Assembly (NCBI RefSeq): GCF_018917525.1
Contig: NZ_JAHLOS010000004.1
Coordinates: forward strand, 1-64,000
DNA from: Enterococcus raffinosus
GTDB taxonomy: Bacteria > Bacillota > Bacilli > Lactobacillales > Enterococcaceae
Direction: 5' to 3'
DNA: 64,000 bases
Below the pieces are notes generated by a model, which was not told where the DNA came from, made no database searches, and saw only the letters and a list, made by a program, of their open reading frames with translations. Made by a program: the position numbers and the translations under genes. Below, piece by piece: positions 50,509 through 58,976 of this stretch (position 1 is its first letter; each line of letters starts with the position of its first letter).

Positions 50509-51057
50509 TTGGCAGAGAAAGTTTTACTCGCTAGTGATCCACTTTTCCAAAAAAGGCTGACCGTTCGACTCTTGGAGCAGAACGATTTAGAAGCTGCAGC
50601 ACGAGTGATTCGCGATAGTTTTGCGACTGTAGCAAAGGAATTCAATTTGACGATCGATAATTGTCCTACGAATGGCGCTTTTACTCAAACAAAGCATTTG
50701 AGAATGGATCTGGAGAAAAACAATCGGCTTTATGGAGTTTATCTAGAAAAGGAAATGATTGGTTTTTTTGAGTTGGTTTATCAGAAAGAGGCTCAAGTGA
50801 CATTAGAAAAGGTAGCGATTATTTCTTCTGAACGTGGGAATCAATACGGCAAGTATATTTTAGATAAAGCTCGCGAGATTGCCGGGAATGAACACATCAA
50901 GCAGATTGATATTGGTATCATAAAAGCGAACACGCGGTTAAGAGAATGGTATCAAAAACATGGTTATCAAATCGTTCGTTCTCAAAATTCTACACATTTA
51001 CCTTTTGAAGTATTGTATATGAAACTAGACTTAACTAATGAGGTGGCTAATGGATAA
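50509..51057 (+). CDS. GNAT family N-acetyltransferase
   Basis: The 182-residue protein has the GNAT fold. TVRLLEQNDLEAAARVIRD opens it, VYLEKEMIGFFELVYQ forms strands, and VTLEKVAIISSERGNQYGKYILDKA fits the acetyl-CoA-binding motif A region, with NTRLREWYQKHGYQIV as motif B. It starts with TTG seven bases after AGGAGG. The next gene, a small-molecule kinase, overlaps its end by 8 bases, so the two are co-translated. The substrate is unknown. Confidence 0.82.
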   Translation: MAEKVLLASDPLFQKRLTVRLLEQNDLEAAARVIRDSFATVAKEFNLTIDNCPTNGAFTQTKHLRMDLEKNNRLYGVYLEKEMIGFFELVYQKEAQVTLEKVAIISSERGNQYGKYILDKAREIAGNEHIKQIDIGIIKANTRLREWYQKHGYQIVRSQNSTHLPFEVLYMKLDLTNEVANG

Positions 51058-51985
51058 GGAACAAGCAAAGACGAGAATTAGACAGGCGTATCCGGAATTA
51101 ACGATTGAAACAGTGGAAATCTTAGGTGAAGGGTTTGATAGTGAGACATTCCTGATTAATCAATCCTATGTGTTCAAGTTTCCGAGACATGCCAGAGCTG
51201 CTAGAAATCTATATAAGGAAGCTATTATTTTAAAAGAAATAAGCGACAAATTACCTCTCAAGGTTCCTAAAATTTGTTTTATTGGAAAAGCTGATGAGCC
51301 GAATCAACTAGATTTTGTCGGGCAAGAAAAAATCGAAGGTGTGCCTCTGGATGCTGAAATTTTGATGACATTGACTGAAGAACAGAAGGACGAAATCGCG
51401 AAGGAAATAGCTGTCTTTTTCAAAGCCCTTCATGAACTTGAGCTCTCATCATCCATCGAAGGACTCGAAGTAGATAAAAAAACGAAGGCAGCATATGAAT
51501 ATGAAGTGATTCAGCAGGCGGCTTATCCTCTTTTGAAAAAGTCGGTACAGCAAGAAATCGATGAGGTTTATAAAAGAATTTTGCAGCATGATTTCGACGA
51601 AAAGAAATGTCTCATTCACAATGATTTTGGTGCTAGTAATGTTTATTATGATCAAAAGACGAATACTATTTGCGGTTTGATCGATTTTGGCGATATAGCG
51701 ATTTATGATCGTGATATGGAATTTATTTGTCTCTTATTTGACTATGAAGAAGGGTTTTCCCAAGCTTTTGTCCATAAAATTCTAAGATATTATGGCATTG
51801 AAATAAATAATTTACAAAATAAATTGGCGTTTATCGAATTTTATAATCAGCTTGAAAATGTTTATTTAGGTAAGGAGTTTGGGATGGAGGAATTATTTAC
51901 GGAAAGCATTGCTGAGATACAAAATGGTTTGGAGGGCTATGAAGAGAACATTTTACTTGATGATAAAACAATTTTTTATATGTAA
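51050..51985 (+). CDS. APH(2'')-like phosphotransferase family protein
   Basis: The 311-residue protein has the aminoglycoside/choline kinase fold. A nucleotide-binding N-lobe (GEGFDSETFLINQSYVFKFP) comes first, then the Brenner catalytic motif CLIHNDFGASNVYY and the metal-binding motif IDFGDIAIYDRDMEF. The layout recalls APH(2'') enzymes of enterococci, but similarity by eye is moderate, so drug resistance should not be assumed. The ATG at 51050 follows GAGGTGG and lies inside the end of the GNAT gene. Confidence 0.78.
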   Translation: MDKEQAKTRIRQAYPELTIETVEILGEGFDSETFLINQSYVFKFPRHARAARNLYKEAIILKEISDKLPLKVPKICFIGKADEPNQLDFVGQEKIEGVPLDAEILMTLTEEQKDEIAKEIAVFFKALHELELSSSIEGLEVDKKTKAAYEYEVIQQAAYPLLKKSVQQEIDEVYKRILQHDFDEKKCLIHNDFGASNVYYDQKTNTICGLIDFGDIAIYDRDMEFICLLFDYEEGFSQAFVHKILRYYGIEINNLQNKLAFIEFYNQLENVYLGKEFGMEELFTESIAEIQNGLEGYEENILLDDKTIFYM

Positions 51986-51991
51986 TGAAAA

Positions 51992-52023
51992 GAAGCCACG
52001 TTGTCATAGCGTAGCTTCTTTTT
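51992..52023 (+). terminator. Terminator after the GNAT/APH-like pair
   Basis: GAAGC and nearby bases pair with GCTTC across a loop, with CTTTTT following. Confidence 0.65.
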
Positions 52024-52194
52024 AGCATCGTTTGCTGATTTTTTTAAAATTATTCTTAAAAAGAGCTCAGCAATGAAGTTTATAATGGTTAAAAATTGAA
52101 AATAGTTGGCTTATTTCTGTAAAAATCGAGTTTTTAAATAGTCTTTGTCTGTAGCAAGAGAATCATTTTTATCACATTTGCAAAAAATCTAGGG

Positions 52195-52246
52195 TTGATT
52201 TTGCCGGATGAACTTGTTACTATTCAATTGTAGAAAGCGTTTGCAA
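52195..52246 (+). promoter_or_regulatory. Promoter of the glycine reductase operon with candidate cre site
   Basis: TTGATT (52195-52200), 17 bases, TACTAT (52218-52223) form a good promoter. Just downstream TAGAAAGCGTTTGCAA (52231-52246) matches the CcpA cre consensus with one mismatch. Bound there, CcpA would block the operon while preferred sugars are present. Confidence 0.55.
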
Positions 52247-52254
52247 AAAAGGAA

Positions 52255-52430
52255 ATTGCGGGAGAGTGCAGATGAACTGCCACCGAAGGTATAAGCTGTG
52301 AAACAAGCTGAGTTCACAGTGAACATCTCAGGTAAACGGACCGTAATTGGTTAAAACTCTGGAGAGCAGAAATGCGCCGAAGAAGCAACCTCAAAGTTGA
52401 GGGAATCTTTCAGGCTAGTGACAGAGGACA
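52255..52430 (+). promoter_or_regulatory. Tandem glycine riboswitch
   Basis: Aptamer 1 (about 52258-52350) has GGGAGAGT, CCACCGAAGGT and ATCTCAGGTAAACGGACCG. Aptamer 2 (about 52355-52430) has CTCTGGAGAGC, GCGCCGAAGAAGCAA and AATCTTTCAGGC. These are the conserved parts of the two-aptamer glycine riboswitch. The 3' side of the second aptamer's P1 (CAGAGGAC) is shared with the terminator stem that follows, so glycine binding should prevent termination and switch the operon on. Confidence 0.93.
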
Positions 52431-52460
52431 ACGGCACAGTGTGTTGTTGTCCTCTTTTTT
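52423..52460 (+). terminator. Expression-platform terminator of the glycine riboswitch
   Basis: AGAGGACAAC (52423-52432) pairs with GTTGTCCTCT (52446-52455), followed by six T residues. The 5' arm overlaps the P1 stem of aptamer 2, giving two mutually exclusive folds. Confidence 0.9.
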
Positions 52461-52537
52461 ACGTCGATAGATAGTTTTCAATGTTTATTTAGCAATGCTC
52501 ATGTGAAATAAAACACAATCAGAAACTGGGTGAGTAA

Positions 52538-52924
52538 ATGATTATCATAACAAACAATCCAATGGTGAAGGAAAAAATGAGTGAACTTGCTGACTTTTGC
52601 TATGTAGAGGGCGCTTATGGAGACGTATTGGCTGAGGTAAAGCAACAGATCATCGAAAAGCATGTCCGCTTGCTGTCGCACCCGTTAAGTGGAAGCATCA
52701 AACCAAACGAAACCTATTATAAAACGATTTTTGCTTCAGAGACCACTTCTCAATACATCGATATTGAGAGTTTAGAATATATTGAATCAGCGATAGCCGT
52801 CTACGAAAAATTTATAAAAAACAAACAGCGCCCTAATTGGTCCTTAGCGGTGCTCAACGATTTTGCTTTTGTAGATTTTTATATCGCGCAGAGTACGTTG
52901 GATAGAATGGGGGTGGCTAGATAG
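52538..52924 (+). CDS. grdX: GrdX family protein
   Basis: The 128-residue protein (start MIIITNNPMVKEKMSE) matches GrdX, a small protein found at the head of glycine reductase operons with no assigned reaction. It is the first gene after the riboswitch and 40 bases before grdE. No membrane segment or known catalytic motif is visible. Confidence 0.82.
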   Translation: MIIITNNPMVKEKMSELADFCYVEGAYGDVLAEVKQQIIEKHVRLLSHPLSGSIKPNETYYKTIFASETTSQYIDIESLEYIESAIAVYEKFIKNKQRPNWSLAVLNDFAFVDFYIAQSTLDRMGVAR

Positions 52925-52964
52925 GATTCAACGGTCTGCAACCAATAAGAACTGAGGTGAATAA

Positions 52965-54251
52965 ATGAAACTCGAAATTGGTAACATTGAAATCAAGGAA
53001 GTTGTTTTAGGCGAAGAAGAGAAAATTGAAAATGGCAGATTAACCCTCGATCCTGCGAGAATCAAAGAGTTGGTTTTGGAAGACGATCGATTAACCAGCT
53101 GTGAAATCGAAATCGCCAACCCAGGTGACAGTGTTCGTATTACACCTGTAAAAGATGTGATCGAACCAAGATGCAAAGTTGATTCAACAACCGGAATCTT
53201 TCCTGGCGTAATCAATAAAGTTGATGTGGTCGGCAGTGGTCGTACCCATGTATTGAAGGGCTGCGGTGTTATGACAGTCGGAAAAATTGTCGGCTTTCAA
53301 GAAGGAATCGTTGATATGCAAGGCCCTGGGGCTGAATTAACGCCATTTTCTCAATTGATCGAAATTTGTTTAGTGTTAAAACCGCAAGAAGAGTTAGATC
53401 CTCATTTATACGAAGAAGCGGCACGTTTTGCGGGACTCAAAACGGCTGATTATATCGGCAAGTTAGGTGAAAACGTTGAGCCCGACAGCATTGAAACCTT
53501 TGAAACATTGCCTTTATTAGAACAGATCCAGCAATATCCTGACCTGCCTAAAATTGGTTATGTGTACATGCTGCAAACACAAGGGCTTTTGCATGATACG
53601 TATGTTTATGGAACAGATGCGAAGCACATCGTACCAACGATTCTCTATCCAACAGAAGTTATGGATGGTGCGATTATCAGTGGTAACTGCGTGTCTGCGT
53701 GTGATAAGAATACGACATACCATCACTTGAACAATCCAGTAATCGCTGATTTATACAAGCAGCATGGGAAAGAAATCAATTTTGTCGGTGTGATTGTCAC
53801 CAACGAAACCGTTTATTTAAAAGATAAACACCGTTCCAGTGATTTTGTCGCAAAATTAAGTGAATATCTAGGATTAGATGGAGTAATCATTTCTCAAGAA
53901 GGATTTGGAAATCCAGATACAGATTTGATCATGAATTGTAAAAAGGTCGAAGAAAAAGGGATCAAAACAGTAATTGTTACAGATGAATATGCTGGAAGAG
54001 ACGGAGCTAGCCAGTCGTTAGCAGATGCGGATAAATTAGCCACTGCAGTCGTTACTGGCGGAAACGCGAATGAAACGATCCGATTACCAAAAATGGATCG
54101 CTTAATTGGTCAATTAGATTATGTCGATGTCATTGCAGGCGGCTTTGATGGCAGTCTGAAAGAGGATGGCACGATTGAAGTTGAAATTCAGGCAATCACC
54201 GGTGCAACAAATGAACTTGGTTTTAACAAAATGTCTGCAAAAGGCGTTTAA
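52965..54251 (+). CDS. grdE: Glycine reductase protein B, alpha/beta precursor
   Basis: The 428-residue proprotein is cleaved at Asn 241-Cys 242 in [16 protein letters not shown]. Cys 242 becomes the pyruvoyl or related carbonyl group that binds glycine as a Schiff base; the position matches the known GrdE proteins. The two fragments with selenoprotein GrdB form substrate-specific protein B. Protein B passes the activated glycine carbon to the selenol of GrdA. The glycine specificity (against sarcosine GrdG or betaine GrdI) is inferred from the riboswitch and context. Confidence 0.92.
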   Translation: MKLEIGNIEIKEVVLGEEEKIENGRLTLDPARIKELVLEDDRLTSCEIEIANPGDSVRITPVKDVIEPRCKVDSTTGIFPGVINKVDVVGSGRTHVLKGCGVMTVGKIVGFQEGIVDMQGPGAELTPFSQLIEICLVLKPQEELDPHLYEEAARFAGLKTADYIGKLGENVEPDSIETFETLPLLEQIQQYPDLPKIGYVYMLQTQGLLHDTYVYGTDAKHIVPTILYPTEVMDGAIISGNCVSACDKNTTYHHLNNPVIADLYKQHGKEINFVGVIVTNETVYLKDKHRSSDFVAKLSEYLGLDGVIISQEGFGNPDTDLIMNCKKVEEKGIKTVIVTDEYAGRDGASQSLADADKLATAVVTGGNANETIRLPKMDRLIGQLDYVDVIAGGFDGSLKEDGTIEVEIQAITGATNELGFNKMSAKGV

Positions 54252-54274
54252 ATCATAATAGGGAGGAAATACTA

Positions 54275-54748
54275 ATGACTTTAGATTTAAAAAATAAAAA
54301 AGTCTTAGTGATCGGCGACCGTGATGGTATCCCAGGACAAGCGATCGAAGCTTGTATTGAAGGTACCGGCGCTGACGTAATATTCTCATCCACAGAATGT
54401 TTCGTCTGAACGGCCGCTGGGGCGATGGACTTAGAAAACCAACGTAGAGTAAAAGAAGCAGCAGAAAACTTCGGAGCAGAGAACGTTGTCGTTCTGATCG
54501 GTGCTGCCGAAGGCGAGGCAGCTGGTTTAGCTGCTGAAACTGTTACGAACGGCGACCCTACGTATGCAGGTCCATTAACCAATGAACAGCTAGGTTTAGC
54601 TGTATATCACGCTGTAGAGCCAGAATTTAAAGAAGTTGTCGACGCAGATGTTTTTGAAGAGCAGATTGGCATGATGGAAATGGTTCTAGATGTTGATGAC
54701 ATCATTGAAGAAGTTTCTGAAATGAGGAATCAATACGGGAAATACTAA
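54275..54748 (+). CDS. grdA: Glycine reductase selenoprotein A (selenocysteine at UGA)
   Basis: A 157-residue protein is encoded if the in-frame UGA at 54407-54409 is read as selenocysteine 45. The context CFV-Sec-TAAGAMD is the Cys-x-x-Sec redox motif of GrdA, and length and the C-terminal sequence ([13 protein letters not shown]) are normal. GrdA carries the carboxymethyl selenoether from protein B to protein C. A GC-rich hairpin just after the UGA (CGC, loop TGGG, GCG) is a candidate SECIS but less clear than that of grdB. A standard gene caller would start the gene wrongly downstream of the UGA. RBS GGGAGG. Confidence 0.95.
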
Positions 54749-54765
54749 TGATAAAGGAGCGTCTT

Positions 54766-56067
54766 ATGACTAAGTTTAAAGTTGTTCACTACATCAACCA
54801 GTTTTATGCTGGAATCGGTGGTGAAGAAAAGGCGGATATCCAACCATTCTCAAAAGCTGAAGTAGTAGGACCAGGTCTTGCTTTTATGAATTCATTTGGC
54901 GATGAGGCAGAAATCGTCGGCACCGTAGTGTGTGGTGACAGTTTCTTTAATGAGAACTTGGATAGTGCCAAAAAGGATGTATTAGATCGTATCAAACAAT
55001 TTGAACCAGATATCGTTATTGCAGGACCAGCTTTTAACGCCGGCAGGTATGGTATTGCTTGTGGAGAAGTTGCTCAAGCAGTCATGACTGAACTAGGTAT
55101 TCCAGCTGTAACTGGGATGTATGAAGAAAATCCGGGAGTTGAGATGTACAAAAAGGCTGCCTATATCGTGCCGACCAGAAACAGTGCGGCTGGTATGAGA
55201 AAGGCGGTACCTGTGATTGCGAGTCTTGCGTTGAAATTGTTGAAAAAAGAACAAGTTTCGCCAGAAGCGGATAATTACTTTGTTCGTTATCGTAAAAATT
55301 TTCAGGATGAAAAACGTGGTTCAGCGCGTGCTGTTGACATGCTCGTGCGTAAATTGAAGGACGAGGAGTTTACGACTGAATACCCAATGCCTGAATTTGA
55401 TAACGTCGCGCCAGCCACCGCGATAAGTGATCTGTCAAAAGCGAGAATTGCGCTTGTGACTTCTGGCGGAATTGTTCCTAAAGGCAATCCAGATCGAATT
55501 GAATCGAGCAGTGCATCAAAGTATGGAACCTATTCCATCGAGAATGTTGATACACTAACGGCAGATTCTTACGAAACGGCTCACGGCGGGTATGACCCTG
55601 TTTATGCAAATCAAGATCCAAACCGTGTTTTGCCATTAGATATAGTGAGAGAAATGGAAAAAGAAGGCGTGATCGGTAGTCTGCATAATTACTTCTATAC
55701 AACGGTTGGTAACGGAACGGCTGTTGCCAATGCGAAGAAGTATGCGGCTGAGATCGCTCAAAAATTAGTAGCAGATGGAGTCGATGCAGTTATTTTAACC
55801 TCCACCTGAGGAACCTGTACGCGTTGCGGTGCAACGATGGTAAAAGAAATTGAAAAAACAGGTCTGCCTGTGGTCCACATTTGTACAGTTGTTCCAATTT
55901 CGCAAACTGTTGGTGCGAATCGGATCGTACCAGCAGTTGCAATTCCTCATCCTTTAGGAAATCCAAACCTAAGCTTGAAGGAAGAACAAAAACTACGTCG
56001 CGGCATTGTCGAGAAAGCCTTAAAGGCAATGACTACACCAGTAGATGAACAAACCGTTTTTGAATAA
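54766..56067 (+). CDS. grdB: Glycine reductase selenoprotein B gamma subunit (selenocysteine at UGA)
   Basis: The protein is 433 residues with selenocysteine 348 at UGA 55807-55809, in the motif LTST-Sec-GTCTRCGATMV. Twelve bases after the UGA, CGTTGC and GCAACG (55822-55836) form a stem with a GGT loop, the same geometry as the SelB-binding SECIS of Escherichia coli fdhF. GrdB forms protein B with processed GrdE; its selenol attacks the bound glycine. The ATG at 54766 follows AAAGGAG. An ATG six codons upstream overlaps the grdA stop but has no RBS. Confidence 0.95.
55822..55836 (+). promoter_or_regulatory. SECIS element of grdB
   Basis: The six-base stem CGTTGC/GCAACG with loop GGT starts 12 bases after the UGA codon. 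Bacterial SECIS elements place a GGU-type apical loop about 18 bases after the UGA, as here. It also encodes Arg-Cys-Gly-Ala-Thr. Confidence 0.75.
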
Positions 56068-56076
56068 GTGAATACT

Positions 56077-56100
56077 GCCTGAGTGAATCATCACTCAGGC
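56077..56100 (+). repeat. Hairpin between grdB and trxB
   Basis: GCCTGAGTGA and TCACTCAGGC form a perfect 10-bp stem with a four-base loop. No T-run follows, so it is more likely an mRNA processing or stability element than a terminator. Confidence 0.65.
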
Positions 56101-56129
56101 GGTTAATTGAGCAGAAAGGAGTTCACTTA

Positions 56130-57098
56130 ATGTATGACGTAATAATCATCGGCGGCGGTCCTGCTGGATTAACCGCGGCTATCTATAATGCAAGAGCTCG
56201 TTTGAATGTTTTACTTTTAGAAAAAACAAAATTAGGGGGGCAAATCGTTTCAACCCATGAAATCGCCAATTTTCCCGGGTCAATCAAACAAACTGAGGAA
56301 GAAACCTCTGGACCAGAATTGATCAAACGCATGACTGAACAGGCTGAACAATTCGGGGCTGAAATCCAGCTTCGGAAAGAAGTAACGGATTTAGAACTTG
56401 ATGGGAAAATCAAAAAAATCACTTGTAAAGATGGTACTGTCTACGAATCCCATGCAGTTATCTGTGCAAATGGTGCGTTTCCAAGAGAAATTGGCTGTAG
56501 AGGTGAGCGGGAATTAGCTGGAAAAGGTGTCTCCTATTGTGCAACCTGTGATGGGGCCTTTTTTGAAGATATGGAAGTTTATGTAATCGGAGGAGGGAAC
56601 TCGGCGGTTGAAGAGGCAATGTTCATTACAACTTTTGCTCGCAAAGTTCACATCATCCAAAACTTGAGTGGGTTGACAGCAGACGCAATTGCTGTCGAAC
56701 AAGCCAAGGCCAATGACAAGATCGACTATATTTTCGATTCCGTAGTAGAAAGTATTGAAGGTGACGGAATGGTAGAGGCGATGACAATTCGTAATACGAA
56801 GACCGGTGAGCTCACTCGTTTTGAAGCAGACGAAGAGGATGGCTTATTTGGAATTTTTGTCTTTATCGGCAATGTGCCCAGCACCAAATTATATGAAGGC
56901 AAAGTACCATTAAATGAATACGGATACATGGTTACTGATGAAGCGATGTGCACACCAATTGAAGGCGTCTTTGCTGCTGGAGATATGCGACCAAAAGTAT
57001 TGCGTCAAGTGGTAACCGCGACGGGTGATGGTGCAATTGCGGCCTTCTCAGCTCAAAAATATGTAGAAAAAATCAAAAGGGAGGTACCAACAGCATGA
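56130..57098 (+). CDS. trxB: Thioredoxin reductase of the glycine reductase system
   Basis: The 322-residue flavoprotein has the FAD motif IIGGGPAGLTAAIYNARA, the redox pair CATC in VSYCATCDGAFF and the NADPH motif VIGGGNSAVEEAMF. A second FAD motif GVFAAGDMRPKVLRQ follows. It passes NADPH electrons to the adjacent thioredoxin, which reduces the oxidised Cys-Sec pair of GrdA. The gene overlaps trxA by four bases. RBS AAAGGAG. Confidence 0.93.
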   Translation: MYDVIIIGGGPAGLTAAIYNARARLNVLLLEKTKLGGQIVSTHEIANFPGSIKQTEEETSGPELIKRMTEQAEQFGAEIQLRKEVTDLELDGKIKKITCKDGTVYESHAVICANGAFPREIGCRGERELAGKGVSYCATCDGAFFEDMEVYVIGGGNSAVEEAMFITTFARKVHIIQNLSGLTADAIAVEQAKANDKIDYIFDSVVESIEGDGMVEAMTIRNTKTGELTRFEADEEDGLFGIFVFIGNVPSTKLYEGKVPLNEYGYMVTDEAMCTPIEGVFAAGDMRPKVLRQVVTATGDGAIAAFSAQKYVEKIKREVPTA

Positions 57099-57418
57099 TT
57101 GAGTTAACTGTTGATAATTTTGGTGCAGAAGTATTGGAACAGGAGGCACCTGTATTAGTGGATTGGTGGGGAGAGACCTGTGAAAACTGTCTAGCTTTGA
57201 TGCCTGATGTGGAAGAACTGTATGGCCAGTACGGAGATAAGATTCGTTTTACAAAATTTAATACCTCACAGAAAAAAGTTCGTCGCTTTTGCATTCAACA
57301 TAAGATTTTAGGGCTGCCGGTTATTTCTATTTATAAAAACGGTGAAAAAGTGGACGAAGTGGCGAAGGATGACTGCACGAAAGAAGCCATTGAAGAAATG
57401 ATTCAGAAATACATTTAG
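57095..57418 (+). CDS. trxA: Thioredoxin-like protein with CENC active site
   Basis: The 107-residue protein has the thioredoxin fold, with VLVDWWGETCENCLALMPDV at the active site and a cis-Pro in ILGLPVISIYKNG. The motif is Cys-Glu-Asn-Cys instead of Cys-Gly-Pro-Cys, which should change redox potential and partner choice. Divergent active sites are known in thioredoxins dedicated to glycine reductase. Its start overlaps trxB (ATGA), so both are made together. Confidence 0.92.
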   Translation: MIELTVDNFGAEVLEQEAPVLVDWWGETCENCLALMPDVEELYGQYGDKIRFTKFNTSQKKVRRFCIQHKILGLPVISIYKNGEKVDEVAKDDCTKEAIEEMIQKYI

Positions 57419-57430
57419 GACGGGATGCTT

Positions 57431-58966
57431 ATGAATTATGCGACTTTACGTGGGGCGAGTTATGTTTTAGTTCATACACCAGATATGATCGAGCACAACG
57501 GCACCACTCAAACAACAGAAAAAATTACAACCCCAGATAGTCCATATTTGGCAAATCTATATGATCATATCCGTAGTTATGATGAGGTAGTCAATTATGC
57601 ACCAAACCAAACGTTTATCGGAAATCTAAGTTACAAAGAATTGAAAAATCTGTCACAGCCATGGGTAAATCAGTCCATTGAGGGTAAACGTGAAGGAAAA
57701 TTCGGCGAAATCATGCCTGAATTAGAATTTTACGGCTTATTACAGATCGCCGATGTTTTTGAATTGGTTCATTTAGAAGAAGCTTTTGCAGAAGAAGTTC
57801 GAACGGCTCTGGCGGCACATCCGCTTTTTAAAGAGGATGTAGATAAAATCAAAAGTGAAAAACCGCTTGAGTGGATTGAAAATGAACTGGCTGAAAATGC
57901 TGCCGAAGGATTGTATTATGATCGAAAATTAGTTGGTTGTGTTAGTCCGGCGCATCAAATCGATGTGAACTTGAATGCACATGTGATGCTGGAAAATCTC
58001 GTGGTGAAAGCCAGTGGTGTTTTGGCATTGCGACAATTAATCGAAAAGCATCAGCTTGATCCTAAAGAAATTGATTATGTGATCGAATGCAGTGAAGAAG
58101 CTTGTGGGGATATGAATCAACGAGGTGGCGGTAATTTCGCCAAATCGATCGCTGAGTTATGCGGCTGTGTCCATGCGACAGGTTCCGATATTCGCAGTTT
58201 CTGTGCGGGTCCAACACATGGGTTGATTACCGCAGCTTCTCTAGTGGCAGCAGGTACGCATAAAAACGTCGTGCTCGTAGCCGGAGGGGCAACTGCCAAA
58301 CTAGGGATGAACGGGAAATCACATGTTGGTAAAAATCTACCTATATTAGAAGATGTACTAGGCGGTTTTGCGGCGCTGATTGGCGAAGATGATGGTATAC
58401 ATCCGATCTTGCGTCATGATTTGACTGGTAAACATGAAGTCGGCAGTGGTTCAAGTCCGCAAGCCGTAACCACAGCTTTGATCGCCAGTATTTTGGAAAA
58501 AGCACGAATGACGATCAAGGATGTTGATGTCTATTCAGTGGAGATGCAAAATCCTGATATCACGAAACCAGCTGGAGCCGGCGATGTTCCATTGGCAAAT
58601 TTGAAGATGATTGGAGCAATCGGTGTTTTACGGAAGGATATTGAGAAAAAAGACTTGATGACTTTTGTAAACGAAAAATCATTGGTTGGCTGGGCACCGA
58701 CGCAAGGACATATTCCTAGTGGAATTCCTTATTTAGGATTTGCCGCAGAAGATTTAGTCACTGGTGAAAAAAATCGCGCCATGATCGTTGGTAAAGGATC
58801 ATTATTCTTGGGAAGAATGACGAATTTATTCGATGGCGTGTCGATCTTGATTGAACGCAATAGCGGAAACGTTTCTGAGGAAAACCAAGAAGATCTAGAA
58901 GAACTGGTTAAACGAGAAGTGGCACAGGCATTAAGAAGTTTTGCTGCCAATCTTTCAGTAGAATAG
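57431..58966 (+). CDS. grdC: Glycine reductase protein C, beta subunit
   Basis: The 511-residue protein resembles beta-ketoacyl-ACP synthase III-type enzymes and matches GrdC. An active-site Cys lies in DIRSFCAGPTHGLITAA, and a second conserved part is GHIPSGIPYLGFAAEDL. With GrdD it converts the carboxymethyl-Sec group on GrdA into an acetyl thioester and then acetyl phosphate. An ATG at 57425 is in frame two codons earlier; spacing to AGGA favours 57431. Confidence 0.93.
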   Translation: MNYATLRGASYVLVHTPDMIEHNGTTQTTEKITTPDSPYLANLYDHIRSYDEVVNYAPNQTFIGNLSYKELKNLSQPWVNQSIEGKREGKFGEIMPELEFYGLLQIADVFELVHLEEAFAEEVRTALAAHPLFKEDVDKIKSEKPLEWIENELAENAAEGLYYDRKLVGCVSPAHQIDVNLNAHVMLENLVVKASGVLALRQLIEKHQLDPKEIDYVIECSEEACGDMNQRGGGNFAKSIAELCGCVHATGSDIRSFCAGPTHGLITAASLVAAGTHKNVVLVAGGATAKLGMNGKSHVGKNLPILEDVLGGFAALIGEDDGIHPILRHDLTGKHEVGSGSSPQAVTTALIASILEKARMTIKDVDVYSVEMQNPDITKPAGAGDVPLANLKMIGAIGVLRKDIEKKDLMTFVNEKSLVGWAPTQGHIPSGIPYLGFAAEDLVTGEKNRAMIVGKGSLFLGRMTNLFDGVSILIERNSGNVSEENQEDLEELVKREVAQALRSFAANLSVE

Positions 58967-58976
58967 AGGTGGAGCC

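Noticed and set aside
50509-51985. Calling the GNAT/APH-like pair an aminoglycoside resistance locus
   Set aside because: Motifs define only the broad families; similarity by eye to true resistance enzymes is not close enough.
54275-54748. grdA read as a pseudogene because of an internal TGA
   Set aside because: The TGA sits at the known selenocysteine position of GrdA with Cys two residues before it, and the rest of the gene is intact.
54766-56067. grdB read as two genes divided by TGA
   Set aside because: Same frame, correct Sec position, a textbook SECIS stem after the codon, and normal total length.
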